Shown: positions 8,175 to 16,204 of the stretch, in pieces
Layout of the letters: every line of letters begins with the position of its first letter
How positions within the stretch are numbered: the stretch's first letter is position 1
Assembly (NCBI GenBank): GCA_964507445.1
Contig: CAZDQF010000007.1
Coordinates: forward strand, 124,001 to 188,000
DNA: 64,000 nt
Source of the DNA: GCA-2683135 sp964507445
Lineage (GTDB): Bacteria; Planctomycetota; GCA-002687715
Reading direction: 5' to 3'
Made by a program: the position numbers and the translations under genes
The notes under the pieces: model-generated
Database searches by the model: none
The model's input: the letters and a program-made list of their open reading frames with translations, nothing else
Told to the model about the DNA's origin: nothing

Positions 8175-9841
8175 TGGCTACCCAAGATCGTGAGCAAGCT
8201 CCGTTGCGCTCGGGGCCGCGCCAACAGACGGCCATCAGGCCTCCGAAGGCGGGCACCATTCGCAGCCGTGTGCTCGTGGTCTTCCTCCTCGTCAACGCCG
8301 TCATCGTTGGCGCGCTGGCCGTCTACGTCTTGCGCGAAGACTCCACGGCCCGGGCCATCCTGGCGGAGTCGACCCGTATCCGCAGCGGCGAAGACGGATC
8401 CTCCGAGGAGCTGAGCCCGGAGCTGAGCGGGATCCTGCGCCGGGTCCGTGAGGAGACCGCGAAGGTCGTCCGTCTGCGCGGAGGAGCCGCGGAGTCCGGT
8501 CGACCGGCTGAGCTCCGGCTACGGCGCGCGCTCTGGGACATGCCCCTGTGGGACGAGCCGGTGCTGCGCCGTCACATCAAGCGCGCCGCGGTGGTGCATC
8601 GCCCCGGCAACCTCTCCACGCGGGCGGTCTTCAACGTCCGCTCCGACATGGTGTTCCCCTACGCCCAGGGGGACCGGGAGCCGAGCCAGATGGTGGAGAC
8701 CAGCCTGGCGCGAGACCGGGTGGTCTGGCGGGGCGACCGCATCGCCGCGCCCATCAGGGTCCTGGACGCGGACTGGGGCGGGGTGTACCTGGAGGTCTAC
8801 CGTCAGCCCCTCCTCGGAGAGTCCCTGGCGGAGGTGGACGTCTCCCAGTCCCTCGTCCTGGTGTTGTTGCTGCTGATCCCCGGCCTCTTCGCCATGTTCG
8901 TGTTCACCTGGCGGTTGATCTCGACCCGCATCCTGGAGCCAGTGGAGTCCATGGGGGACGTGGCCCTGCGGGTAAGCGAGGGGGACTACAGCCAGCGCCT
9001 CGAGCTTCCGGGTCAACGGCGCGACGAGATCCGCGGCGTGATGGTGGCGTTCAATCGCATGCTCGCCCTCGTGGAGGAGTACCGGGACCAGATGGAGGAG
9101 CGGGTCCAGGCGGCCGCCTCCGAGATCGAGCAGAAGAACCGGGAGCTGATGCTGGGTCAGCGACTGGCGGCGACGGGCACCCTGGCGTCGGGTATCGCCC
9201 ACGAGATCAACAACCCGCTCGGCGGGATGTTGAACGTCGTCCGCCGCCTGGAACGTGACGACCTCACCGAGGAGCAGCGGGCCCGCTACATCGACATCCT
9301 GGAGGAGGGGATCGAGCGTATCGGGGCCATCGTCCGCAAGGTGTTGGCGGTGTCTCCGCGGAAGATGGTCCCGACCCCCTTGAACGTCGAGGAGGTCTTG
9401 GGGCGTTCCCTTGACCTGGTGCAACATCGCGCCCAGCGCAAGGGGGTGGTGATCGATCGTGAGCGGGCAGAGGAGCTGCCGCTCGTGCTCGGCGAATCCA
9501 ACGAGGTGGGGCAGATCTTCCTCAACCTGTTGATCAACGCCGTCGACGCTTGTCGCCCGGAGGGAGGCCGGGTGATCGTGCGCACCAGCTCGGAGAACTC
9601 CGAGGTCCGCGTGGACATCGAGGACAACGGCGTGGGCATGACGCCGGAGGTGGCGGAGCGCGCGTTCGACATGTTCTTCACCACCAAGGACGCCGGCGAG
9701 GGGACCGGGCTGGGGCTGGCCACGGTGCACAGCCTCGTGGCCGCCCACGGGGGACGCCTGAGCCTGCAGACCGCGCCCGAAGAAGGCACGGTGCTGACCC
9801 TGGTGTTCCCCGCCATGTCCGAGGACCGCCCCCTTGATTGA
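8174..9841 (+). CDS. Membrane sensor histidine kinase (HAMP, HisKA, HATPase)
   Basis: This 555-residue protein has a first membrane span (about residues 35-55), an extracytoplasmic sensor of about 160 residues, a second span (about 220-240), a HAMP linker, a coiled coil and a kinase core. The H-box is LASGIAHEINNPLGG with phospho-acceptor His343. N-box LLINAVDACRPEGG, G1 VDIEDNGVGM and G2 GTGLGLATVHSL are intact, so it should be active. The GTG start at 8174 overlaps the pilC stop. Its end overlaps the downstream CNNM-type gene. No response regulator is nearby, so the partner must be encoded elsewhere. The position suggests control of pili or of the CNNM proteins, but that is inference. Confidence 0.9.
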   Translation: MATQDREQAPLRSGPRQQTAIRPPKAGTIRSRVLVVFLLVNAVIVGALAVYVLREDSTARAILAESTRIRSGEDGSSEELSPELSGILRRVREETAKVVRLRGGAAESGRPAELRLRRALWDMPLWDEPVLRRHIKRAAVVHRPGNLSTRAVFNVRSDMVFPYAQGDREPSQMVETSLARDRVVWRGDRIAAPIRVLDADWGGVYLEVYRQPLLGESLAEVDVSQSLVLVLLLLIPGLFAMFVFTWRLISTRILEPVESMGDVALRVSEGDYSQRLELPGQRRDEIRGVMVAFNRMLALVEEYRDQMEERVQAAASEIEQKNRELMLGQRLAATGTLASGIAHEINNPLGGMLNVVRRLERDDLTEEQRARYIDILEEGIERIGAIVRKVLAVSPRKMVPTPLNVEEVLGRSLDLVQHRAQRKGVVIDRERAEELPLVLGESNEVGQIFLNLLINAVDACRPEGGRVIVRTSSENSEVRVDIEDNGVGMTPEVAERAFDMFFTTKDAGEGTGLGLATVHSLVAAHGGRLSLQTAPEEGTVLTLVFPAMSEDRPLD

Positions 9842-11123
9842 CACCCTCGCGGACTCCGCCGTCTCCATCGGCGCCATGGGGCTGCTGCTGCTCGGCTCGG
9901 CGTTCTTCTCCTCTGCCGAGACCGCGGTCTTCAGCCTGTCCCTGAGCGACCTGAGGCAGGGGCGGGCGCGGACCATGCGTCGTCTGGACGCCCTGCTGCA
10001 GGACCGCAAGGGGCTGCTGATCACCGTGCTCATCGGCAACCTGCTGGTCAACGTCCTCTACTTCAACCTCGGGGTGCTGATCACCTCCCGGCTGGCGGCG
10101 GCGGGGGCGACCGCCGCCGCGGTCGCGACGCCCATCCTGGTGCTGATCCTGATCGTGATCCTCGGAGAGATCACCCCCAAGACCATCGCCGTCACCTGGC
10201 CCGGCCCGGTGGCGCGGTTCGCGGCGTCGCCGCTCTGGTGGCTGCGGAGGTTGTTGTGGTTGCCGCAGCTCCTGCTCAGCGCCGCCGCCGGCGCCGTGGC
10301 CCGCGTGGCCGTCGGCGTTCGTGAGGAGGAGGGGGACGTGGACCCGGAGGAGCTCGGCGGCCTGCTGTCCCTGTCGGCCAGCGAGGGACACCTGGAGTCG
10401 GACGAAGTGGACGCGCTCCAGCGCGTGCTGGCGCTGAGCGACACCACGGTCAAGGACGCCATGGTGCCGCGAGTGGACGCGGTCATGTTCCCGTTCCTGG
10501 ACGGGGAGTCGGATGCGGAGGCTCGCGGGCGCTTCCTCGACGTGGTCGCCGAGCATCGGCTCAACAAGGTCCCGGTCTACGTGGACTCGCCCGACACCAT
10601 CTCGGGCTTCCTGGACGCCAAGGAGGTGCTGGGGCGTCCCGAGGCGTCGTTGCCCGACCTGGTCCATCCTGTGGTGTTCGTGCCCGAGACCACCGCCGTC
10701 TCCGATGTGCTGGGGCGCTTCCAGCGCGATCGGGTCCGGGTGATGATCGTGGTGGACGAGTACGGAGGGACCGAGGGTCTGCTCACCCACGAGGACCTGG
10801 TGGAGGCCGTGCTCGGGGATCTGACGGACGAGTCCGACACTGAGCACCGCGTGATGGAGGAGGAGCCCGGCCAGTGGCTGGTGGACGCCTCCATGGGGTT
10901 GCGGGGCCTGGCGCAGTTCGTCGACATCAGCCCCGGCAACATGGGCGTCCGCAGCCTCGGTGGGCTGGTGACCGCCCTGCTGGGCAGGCTCCCGCGGGTC
11001 GGCGACAGCGTGCGGGCAGGCCGGTTGATGCTCGATGTCGTGAGCTTGCGTCGTCGCCGGCCGGACCGTATCCGGGTCCGCGCGCTCCGCACTTCGGCGA
11101 CGTCGCGGAGGGTGGTCACGTGA
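9834..11123 (+). CDS. CNNM/HlyC/CorC-type transporter with CBS pair (copy 1, full length)
   Basis: This 429-residue protein is a complete member of the hemolysin C/CorC/CNNM group. It has an N-terminal DUF21 membrane domain (spans about residues 10-30, 60-85 and 90-110) with the conserved GEITPK, a CBS-pair module (about 200-325, opening DAMVPRVDAVM), and a C-terminal CorC_HlyC domain (about 340-415). Family members bind nucleotides and take part in Mg2+ or other divalent cation export. The apparent start is TTG 9834, which overlaps the end of the histidine kinase gene by 8 bases. No better start precedes the first membrane span. The final four bases overlap the next, shorter paralogue. Confidence 0.9.
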   Translation: MIDTLADSAVSIGAMGLLLLGSAFFSSAETAVFSLSLSDLRQGRARTMRRLDALLQDRKGLLITVLIGNLLVNVLYFNLGVLITSRLAAAGATAAAVATPILVLILIVILGEITPKTIAVTWPGPVARFAASPLWWLRRLLWLPQLLLSAAAGAVARVAVGVREEEGDVDPEELGGLLSLSASEGHLESDEVDALQRVLALSDTTVKDAMVPRVDAVMFPFLDGESDAEARGRFLDVVAEHRLNKVPVYVDSPDTISGFLDAKEVLGRPEASLPDLVHPVVFVPETTAVSDVLGRFQRDRVRVMIVVDEYGGTEGLLTHEDLVEAVLGDLTDESDTEHRVMEEEPGQWLVDASMGLRGLAQFVDISPGNMGVRSLGGLVTALLGRLPRVGDSVRAGRLMLDVVSLRRRRPDRIRVRALRTSATSRRVVT

Positions 11124-12136
11124 TCCTGTGGTCCGTGGTCGGCGCCACCGTTTCCCTGGCCCTGTCGGCGACGTTCTCCGGCATGGAGACCGGCGTCTAC
11201 TCGCTGGAGCGTGTGCGCTTGAGGGTGCGGGCCGCCGCCGGTGATCGTATCGCCGAACGGCTGCTCGGCCTGGCCAACAACCCGTTACGGGCGATGTGCA
11301 CCATCCTGGTGGTGAACAACGCGGTGAACTACTGCGTCGCCGCGTTCTGCGGCGACATCGTCAAGGCCATGGCGGACCCGGACACCAGCGACGTGCAGCT
11401 GGAGTTGATCAACACCCTCTGGGTCGTCCCGGTGCTGTTCATCTTCGGGGAGGTGGTCCCCAAGCAGCTGTTCCTCATGCACCCCGCGGCGTTGTCGGCG
11501 CGGGCCTGGCCGGTCTACCGGGTCCTCTCGCTGCTGTTGCTTCCGGTCATCATCCCGTTGATGGCGTTGCAGAATCGACTGGCCCGTTCCGGTCCGGCCA
11601 TGCCCCCGTTGCTGGCCCGGAAGGGGATCATCAACGCGCTCACGGAAGGGGATGAGTCGGAGACCCTGCATCGGACCCAGCGTTGGATGGCTTCCCGGGT
11701 GCTGGCCCTGCGCGACGTGACCGTGCGGGAGCGGATGGTGGCGGCGGCGGACGTGGTGTGCGTCGAGCCTCGGTCGACCCGCGATGACGTGCTCCGCGTG
11801 GCGTCTGGGTCCGGTCGCTCGCGGCTGCTGGTCCGGGACCCTTCCGAGGGCGTGTACCGTGGATACGTCAACGCCATGGACGCGGCGTTCGCCGACCCGG
11901 GGGAGCGGTGGCGTCTCGAGGGTGCGGTGTTCGATATCCCCTCCGTCGAGGCCTCCACCCCGGTGTTGGAGGCCGTCAGGTTGCTGCAGCAGGCCCGTCG
12001 GCCCCTGGCGCAGGTCGTGGAGTCCGGTCGGGCCGTGGGGATCCTCGGCCAGGCGGATGTGGTGGACGTTCTCGTGGCTCCGTCCGCGGCCGCCGCAGCC
12101 AAGGGGCGCAAGGGCCAGCAACCGAACGACTTATAA
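11120..12136 (+). CDS. CNNM-type transporter paralogue, short form without CorC_HlyC domain
   Basis: This 338-residue protein has the DUF21 membrane domain (SATFSGMETGVYSLE near the start, GEVVPKQ in the last span) and a weaker CBS-like region (about 195-320) beginning VRERMVAAADVVCVE. It stops after a low-complexity Ala/Lys tail and lacks the C-terminal CorC_HlyC domain of its upstream neighbour. The GTG start at 11120 overlaps the preceding TGA by four bases; the frame is open upstream, but DUF21 homology begins here. Tandem long and short copies suggest a heteromer in the membrane, as inference. The diverged CBS region may bind a different ligand. Confidence 0.85.
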   Translation: MILWSVVGATVSLALSATFSGMETGVYSLERVRLRVRAAAGDRIAERLLGLANNPLRAMCTILVVNNAVNYCVAAFCGDIVKAMADPDTSDVQLELINTLWVVPVLFIFGEVVPKQLFLMHPAALSARAWPVYRVLSLLLLPVIIPLMALQNRLARSGPAMPPLLARKGIINALTEGDESETLHRTQRWMASRVLALRDVTVRERMVAAADVVCVEPRSTRDDVLRVASGSGRSRLLVRDPSEGVYRGYVNAMDAAFADPGERWRLEGAVFDIPSVEASTPVLEAVRLLQQARRPLAQVVESGRAVGILGQADVVDVLVAPSAAAAAKGRKGQQPNDL

Positions 12137-12242
12137 CGTCAGGCCTCGGGGCCGGTGGGGTTGCCATGGAATCTCCGGCCCGCTATTCTGTCTCCCTGCC
12201 TGCGCCGCTTCCGGCGGCGCCGGTCCGCGAGCGCTGCGTCTG

Positions 12243-12689
12243 ATGAACAAAGTCGATCCGAGAAACGCTGGTCTGTTCGTTCTGCTGGCCCTGTTCTTAT
12301 GGGCGCTGGTGGACGGTAGGGCTGACGCGTCCGGTGGCGGAGGGGACGAGGACAACGGCATCATCGCCGTCACCGGGACCTATGGCTCCGGTTCGTCCGT
12401 CCTCTACATCATCGACTCGAAGACGCGGCACATGAGTGTCTACCGGGTCGATCCCTCCGGCACCCGGCTGGAGTTGGTTGCGGCGCGGGACTGTACGTAC
12501 GACTTCCTCTTGCAGACCTACCATGACCGGAGCGAGCCCGAGTTCCTGCCCGCCAGCTTGAAGCGCAGCTGGGACAGGCGTGGTCGCGTCGGACAGCCGG
12601 CACCGGATAACTCCACTCCGGGTGGTGGGGCAGGCAAGCCCGAGGTGGGCCCGAAGGTGCGTCGCCTGGGCGGGGGTAAGGGGAACTGA
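12243..12689 (+). CDS. Short exported or membrane-anchored protein of unknown function
   Basis: This 148-residue protein starts with a hydrophobic segment (about residues 9-24) that could be a signal peptide or a membrane anchor, then a Gly/Asp-rich stretch. Next comes a compact beta-rich core (about 38-85) with the look of a repeating-strand module: IIAVTGTYGSGSSVLYIID and a following strand SVYRVDPSG. The last 50 residues are basic, Pro/Gly-rich and probably disordered. I do not recognise the family. It stands alone between the CNNM genes and the HTH-membrane protein, with about 100 bp of upstream DNA that holds a TATTCT hexamer at 12184 as a weak -10 candidate. Confidence 0.7.
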   Translation: MNKVDPRNAGLFVLLALFLWALVDGRADASGGGGDEDNGIIAVTGTYGSGSSVLYIIDSKTRHMSVYRVDPSGTRLELVAARDCTYDFLLQTYHDRSEPEFLPASLKRSWDRRGRVGQPAPDNSTPGGGAGKPEVGPKVRRLGGGKGN

Positions 12690-12740
12690 CGAGACAAGGG
12701 TCAAGGATGGACCTGCAGCCAACTGGAATGGGAGCCGAGA

Positions 12741-13379
12741 GTGTCTGACCAGGAATTTGTGAACTTTGAGAACGCCCTGCGAGAGTTGAAGCTCAGCGAG
12801 GATCAACTCAAGCGGCTCGTGTCCGAGGGTGAGATCCGTGCGATCCGCGGTGAGAACAACACCATGCGGTTCCGCAAGGAGGAGATCGAGAAGCTCAAGC
12901 AGGACACGGGTAAGACCATGCAGTACACCGAGGAGTCTTCGGACACCCTCACCGACGACCTCCTGTTTGACGAGGCGGACGACCTCGACGTGGACGAGGA
13001 GGGCATGGCCACGGCCCAGATCAGCAGCGAAGACACCTTCGTTGGTGATGACACGGGTATGACCACGGCTCCGTTGGCGCCGACCCCGAAGCCCCGCGCC
13101 GCGGTGACCAAGGGCGGTGGCGACGGTGCTCGCCGTTCCAGCACCACCCAGGTGCGCCGCACCACCGGCCGTTCGACGCGCATGCGCCAGGCGGATCTGG
13201 ATCAGGCCGCGGTCGGCATCGGAGCGGGCATGACGGCGGTCCTGCTCGTCGGTTTCATCATCTGCGCCTACGCCATGCTGGTGTGGTGGGACATCGCCGG
13301 AGACACGGTCTCTGGTCCCACCAGCGGCATCGTCAACTGGGCGGGCGAGACCTTCGGCGGCATCGGCGGCGAAGGTTAG
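12741..13379 (+). CDS. Membrane-anchored helix-turn-helix (MerR/excisionase-type) protein
   Basis: This 212-residue protein has an N-terminal helix-turn-helix region (about residues 6-55) of the MerR/Xis 'helix-turn-helix 17' type: LSEDQLKRLVSEGEIRAIRG, then a strand and FRKEEIEKLKQ. An acidic linker rich in Thr/Asp (about 60-115) and a basic Arg/Thr stretch (about 120-155) follow, and then one transmembrane helix (about 162-187) with a short Gly-rich tail. The start is GTG 12741. The layout predicts a DNA-binding domain held at the inner membrane, on the cytoplasmic side if the basic stretch stays inside. No catalytic domain is seen. Confidence 0.78.
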   Translation: MSDQEFVNFENALRELKLSEDQLKRLVSEGEIRAIRGENNTMRFRKEEIEKLKQDTGKTMQYTEESSDTLTDDLLFDEADDLDVDEEGMATAQISSEDTFVGDDTGMTTAPLAPTPKPRAAVTKGGGDGARRSSTTQVRRTTGRSTRMRQADLDQAAVGIGAGMTAVLLVGFIICAYAMLVWWDIAGDTVSGPTSGIVNWAGETFGGIGGEG

Positions 13380-13511
13380 TCCGCGCGTCCGACTCGGAGC
13401 GGTGTATCCCTCCGTGGCGGCCTGAGTCCGGGAAGCGCTGGCGGCGGACGCCTTCGCTTCCCGGTTCGATATACCCCGCGCGGGGTGCGCGGGCCTGATC
13501 GGGAGGGAAAC

Positions 13512-14219
13512 ATGAAGCAGTTTGTTCCGGTCCTCTTGGCCGTGAGTCTCTTCTTGCCGGCCTGCGCCCACAAGGAGACAGCGCAGGACGTGCGCCGCGA
13601 GATCGAGAACCAGGACCTGGTTATCCGGGAGCTGGAGAAGAAGAACGGCGACTACGCGGCCCGGGTTGGTGTGCTCGAGGCTGATCGGGCGGCGCTGCAG
13701 GCTGAGGTCAAGGCGCTCCGCCATCGCGTCGCCGCCAGCGATGAGGTCCGCAAGGTCGCTGACCGGTTGCGGGACCTCGAATCCGAGTTGTCCTCCCTTG
13801 GGGAGGGGCTCACCACCAAGCCTCACGCGGAGGGCGTCGCCATCGCGGTTCAGGAGACTCTCCTGTTCGCCCCGGGGAAGGCGTCGTTGCGTCCCTCCGG
13901 CAAGAAGCTCCTCGCCGAGCTGGCCGCCAAGCTGGGGGCTCAGCCCGGCCGGATTCGGGTAGAGGGGCACACGGACAGCCAGCCCGTGCGTGCCACCCGT
14001 AATCTCTACCCCATGGGCAACCTGCAATTGAGCGGCGCCCGTGCCCTCGCGGTCGCGCACTTCCTGGTGCATGAGGGTGGCATGACCCCGGCGCGGGTCT
14101 CCTATGCCGGCTACGGGAAGCACAAGCCCGTGGCCGCCAACGATGACGCCCAGAACATGGCGAAGAACCGTCGCGTGGAGATCGTGTTGCTGACGACGGG
14201 CGCCTCCGAGGGCCGTTGA
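13512..14219 (+). CDS. OmpA-family peptidoglycan-binding lipoprotein
   Basis: This 235-residue protein has a lipoprotein signal (SLFLPAC; Cys at about residue 17), a coiled-coil stalk of about 75 residues rich in Glu, Arg and Leu heptads, and a C-terminal OmpA-like domain (about 115-230). The OmpA motif IRVEGHTDSQPV and the later NRRVEIVLL are intact, so it should bind peptidoglycan diaminopimelate and tether the outer membrane. The start ATG 13512 follows a strong GGGAGGGAAA ribosome-binding site. Its stop overlaps the ATG of the next gene by one base, so the two are probably translated together. Confidence 0.9.
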   Translation: MKQFVPVLLAVSLFLPACAHKETAQDVRREIENQDLVIRELEKKNGDYAARVGVLEADRAALQAEVKALRHRVAASDEVRKVADRLRDLESELSSLGEGLTTKPHAEGVAIAVQETLLFAPGKASLRPSGKKLLAELAAKLGAQPGRIRVEGHTDSQPVRATRNLYPMGNLQLSGARALAVAHFLVHEGGMTPARVSYAGYGKHKPVAANDDAQNMAKNRRVEIVLLTTGASEGR

Positions 14220-15304
14220 TGGCTGAGCCCGGCCTCTCCTCGGCCGCGCCGTCGCGTCCTCGACGCCGGTTCGGGTGGGGCCGTCGCGCTCTCTTCGTCT
14301 TCTTGTCGCTGGCGTGGGTCTTTGTCGTGTGGCGCGCCCTCGCGCCCCCCCTGCCCTTGGGGCTCGAAGGATATCGGGCTCCCGGCATGGTGGAGTTGGA
14401 GGGGGGCCGTATCCCCGCCCTCTCCCTCGGCTTGGTGGGGGTGGAGGTCCCGCCGTTCCGGATCGACCGGTTCGAGGTGACGGAGGGCGAGTTCGCCAGG
14501 TTCATCGCCGCCCACAAGCACGAGCGGCCCCCCTACCACTGGGGCGGACGCACCCCGCCTCCGGGTACGGAGGATCTCCCCGTGGTGCACGTGGACCTGC
14601 ATCAGGCTCGTCGTTACGCCGCCTGGCTGGGCAAGCGCATCCCCACGGTCGGCGAGTGGGAGTTGGCCGCCCGGGGCATCGAGGGGCGGGTCTTTCCCTG
14701 GGGCCTGGACGTGGCGACCGTGCGGGCCAACACCCTGGACGCGGGGCTGGGAGGGCGGTCGCCCGTGGGCTTCTTCCCCGCCGGTGTGGCCAGGGACTCT
14801 GGTTGCCATGACCTGGTGGGGAACGTCAAGGAGTGGACGGATTCACCGGCGAGCCCCGGTGACCGCCGCTTCTTCGTCCGCGGCGGGAGCTTCGTGGACC
14901 CCCTGCGTCGCGACGGGTGGTCCATCCTGGATGCGTACAAAGGGGGGTTCAAGGTTGAGGAAGAGGACATCGTGCAGGCGCGCTGGGCGCCCATGGACGA
15001 GGCTCTGGACACCCCGGGGAGCCACAGCAGCGACCTCGGGTTCCGTTGCGCCATGAGCGAGGAGGAGTTCGAGGCGCGGCGGGTGCTGTGGGACCGCATA
15101 GGCGGATGGGTCCAGGACCTGGCGGCGAGGGACCCCATCTCGGTCTGGTTGCGTGCCTGGCCGGCGCAGCGGGCGTTGATCGACGCCGGGTACCCGGCCC
15201 TGGCGCAGCTCAGGATCGCCTCTCGTGCGGTGGAGGGCACCGGGGTGCAGGCTCGCGTGGAAGCGACCATCGCCGCCATCGAGACCAGGGTCGGGCTGCG
15301 GTGA
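14219..15304 (+). CDS. FGE-sulfatase/SUMF1-fold protein, membrane-anchored, probably not a formylglycine synthase
   Basis: This 361-residue protein has a basic N-terminus, one membrane span (about residues 20-42), then a formylglycine-generating-enzyme fold (about 55-280). FGE hallmarks are present: FRIDRFEVTEGEFARFI, TVGEWELAARG, LVGNVKEWTDS and VRGGSF. The paired active-site cysteines expected near the end of aerobic FGE are not seen; that region is Asp/Ser-rich and only a Cys in GFRCAM remains. It is more likely a ligand-binding or structural member of the fold, as many bacterial FGE-like proteins are. A helical extension of about 80 residues follows. It is coupled to the OmpA gene and overlaps rsmA by four bases. 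Confidence 0.82.
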   Translation: MAEPGLSSAAPSRPRRRFGWGRRALFVFLSLAWVFVVWRALAPPLPLGLEGYRAPGMVELEGGRIPALSLGLVGVEVPPFRIDRFEVTEGEFARFIAAHKHERPPYHWGGRTPPPGTEDLPVVHVDLHQARRYAAWLGKRIPTVGEWELAARGIEGRVFPWGLDVATVRANTLDAGLGGRSPVGFFPAGVARDSGCHDLVGNVKEWTDSPASPGDRRFFVRGGSFVDPLRRDGWSILDAYKGGFKVEEEDIVQARWAPMDEALDTPGSHSSDLGFRCAMSEEEFEARRVLWDRIGGWVQDLAARDPISVWLRAWPAQRALIDAGYPALAQLRIASRAVEGTGVQARVEATIAAIETRVGLR

Positions 15305-16188
15305 GGACCCCCGATACCCGAGAGGACATCAGCAAGCTCCTGGCGGATCGAGGCCTGAGCCCCATCCACCGTCGCGGCCAGAACTTCCTGGTGAGACCAG
15401 GTGCCCTGGACCGGATCGTCGCGGCGGCGGCGGTGGAGCCGTCGGACGTGGTGCTGGAGGTGGGCCCCGGCTGCGGCGGACTCACGGAGCGGCTGCTTGC
15501 TACGGGTGCTCGAGTGGTGGCTGCGGAGCTGGATCGAGGCCTCGCGGACGTGGTGGAGGCGTTCTTGGGGGAGGACGAGCGGCTCCAGGTGGTACGAGGG
15601 GACGTGATGGCGAGCAAGTCGAGCCTGGCGCCCGAGGTGTTGGCGGCCGTCGCCCCTGAGACGCCCGGAACGCACTGGAAGGTGGTGTCGAATCTGCCGT
15701 ACCAGATCTCGAGCCCCTTCCTGTCCGGTTGCGCACTCCTGCCGAAGCCGCCGAAGCGGCTGGTGGTGACGGTGCAGCATGAGGTGGGGGAGGTCCTCAT
15801 GGCGGAGTCCGGAAGCGACGCCTACTCTCCGCTCAGCTTCCTCGCTCGATTGGCGTGGGAGGTCCGGCGGCTGGAGGGGTTGCCGGCGGCAGCGTTCTGG
15901 CCTCGGCCTCAGGTGGATTCCTGTGTCATGGCCTTGGATCAAAGGCCCAGCCGACCGATCCCTCTGTCCCGCTCCGTGGCCCTGGCCCGACGCCTCTTCC
16001 AGCGCCGTCGGAAGGCACTACGAGGCACGTTGCCCGGCGCGTTGGCCGAGGTCACCGGCAGCCACGTCGCCGAGGAGACCCTCGTGGGATGGCTCGGCGA
16101 AGTGGGCGTGGCGGGCACGGACCGGATCGACGCCGTCACCCCTGAGTCCATCGAGGGGCTGTTGGCGGCAGCGGTCAGGGACAGTTGA
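15301..16188 (+). CDS. rsmA: 16S rRNA (adenine(1518)-N6/adenine(1519)-N6)-dimethyltransferase
   Basis: This 295-residue enzyme (KsgA) dimethylates two adjacent adenines in the 3' hairpin of 16S rRNA during small-subunit maturation. The RRGQNFL motif near the N-terminus, the SAM-binding VLEVGPGCGGLTERLL, and the catalytic NLPYQISSP are all present, along with the C-terminal helical domain. The GTG start at 15301 overlaps the previous stop, and the homology begins about 15 residues later, so it fits. The frame is open upstream but has no homology there. The gene is 16 bp before dnaG and may be co-transcribed with it. Confidence 0.95.
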   Translation: MRTPDTREDISKLLADRGLSPIHRRGQNFLVRPGALDRIVAAAAVEPSDVVLEVGPGCGGLTERLLATGARVVAAELDRGLADVVEAFLGEDERLQVVRGDVMASKSSLAPEVLAAVAPETPGTHWKVVSNLPYQISSPFLSGCALLPKPPKRLVVTVQHEVGEVLMAESGSDAYSPLSFLARLAWEVRRLEGLPAAAFWPRPQVDSCVMALDQRPSRPIPLSRSVALARRLFQRRRKALRGTLPGALAEVTGSHVAEETLVGWLGEVGVAGTDRIDAVTPESIEGLLAAAVRDS

Positions 16189-16204
16189 TAGGATCCATCC
16201 ACCT

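Noticed and set aside
13450..13511. GATATA/TATACC hexamers and a GC-rich palindrome upstream of the OmpA lipoprotein gene
   Set aside because: The matches are partial, no -35 fits and the palindrome lacks a T-tract. The strong ribosome-binding site is the only element I could support.
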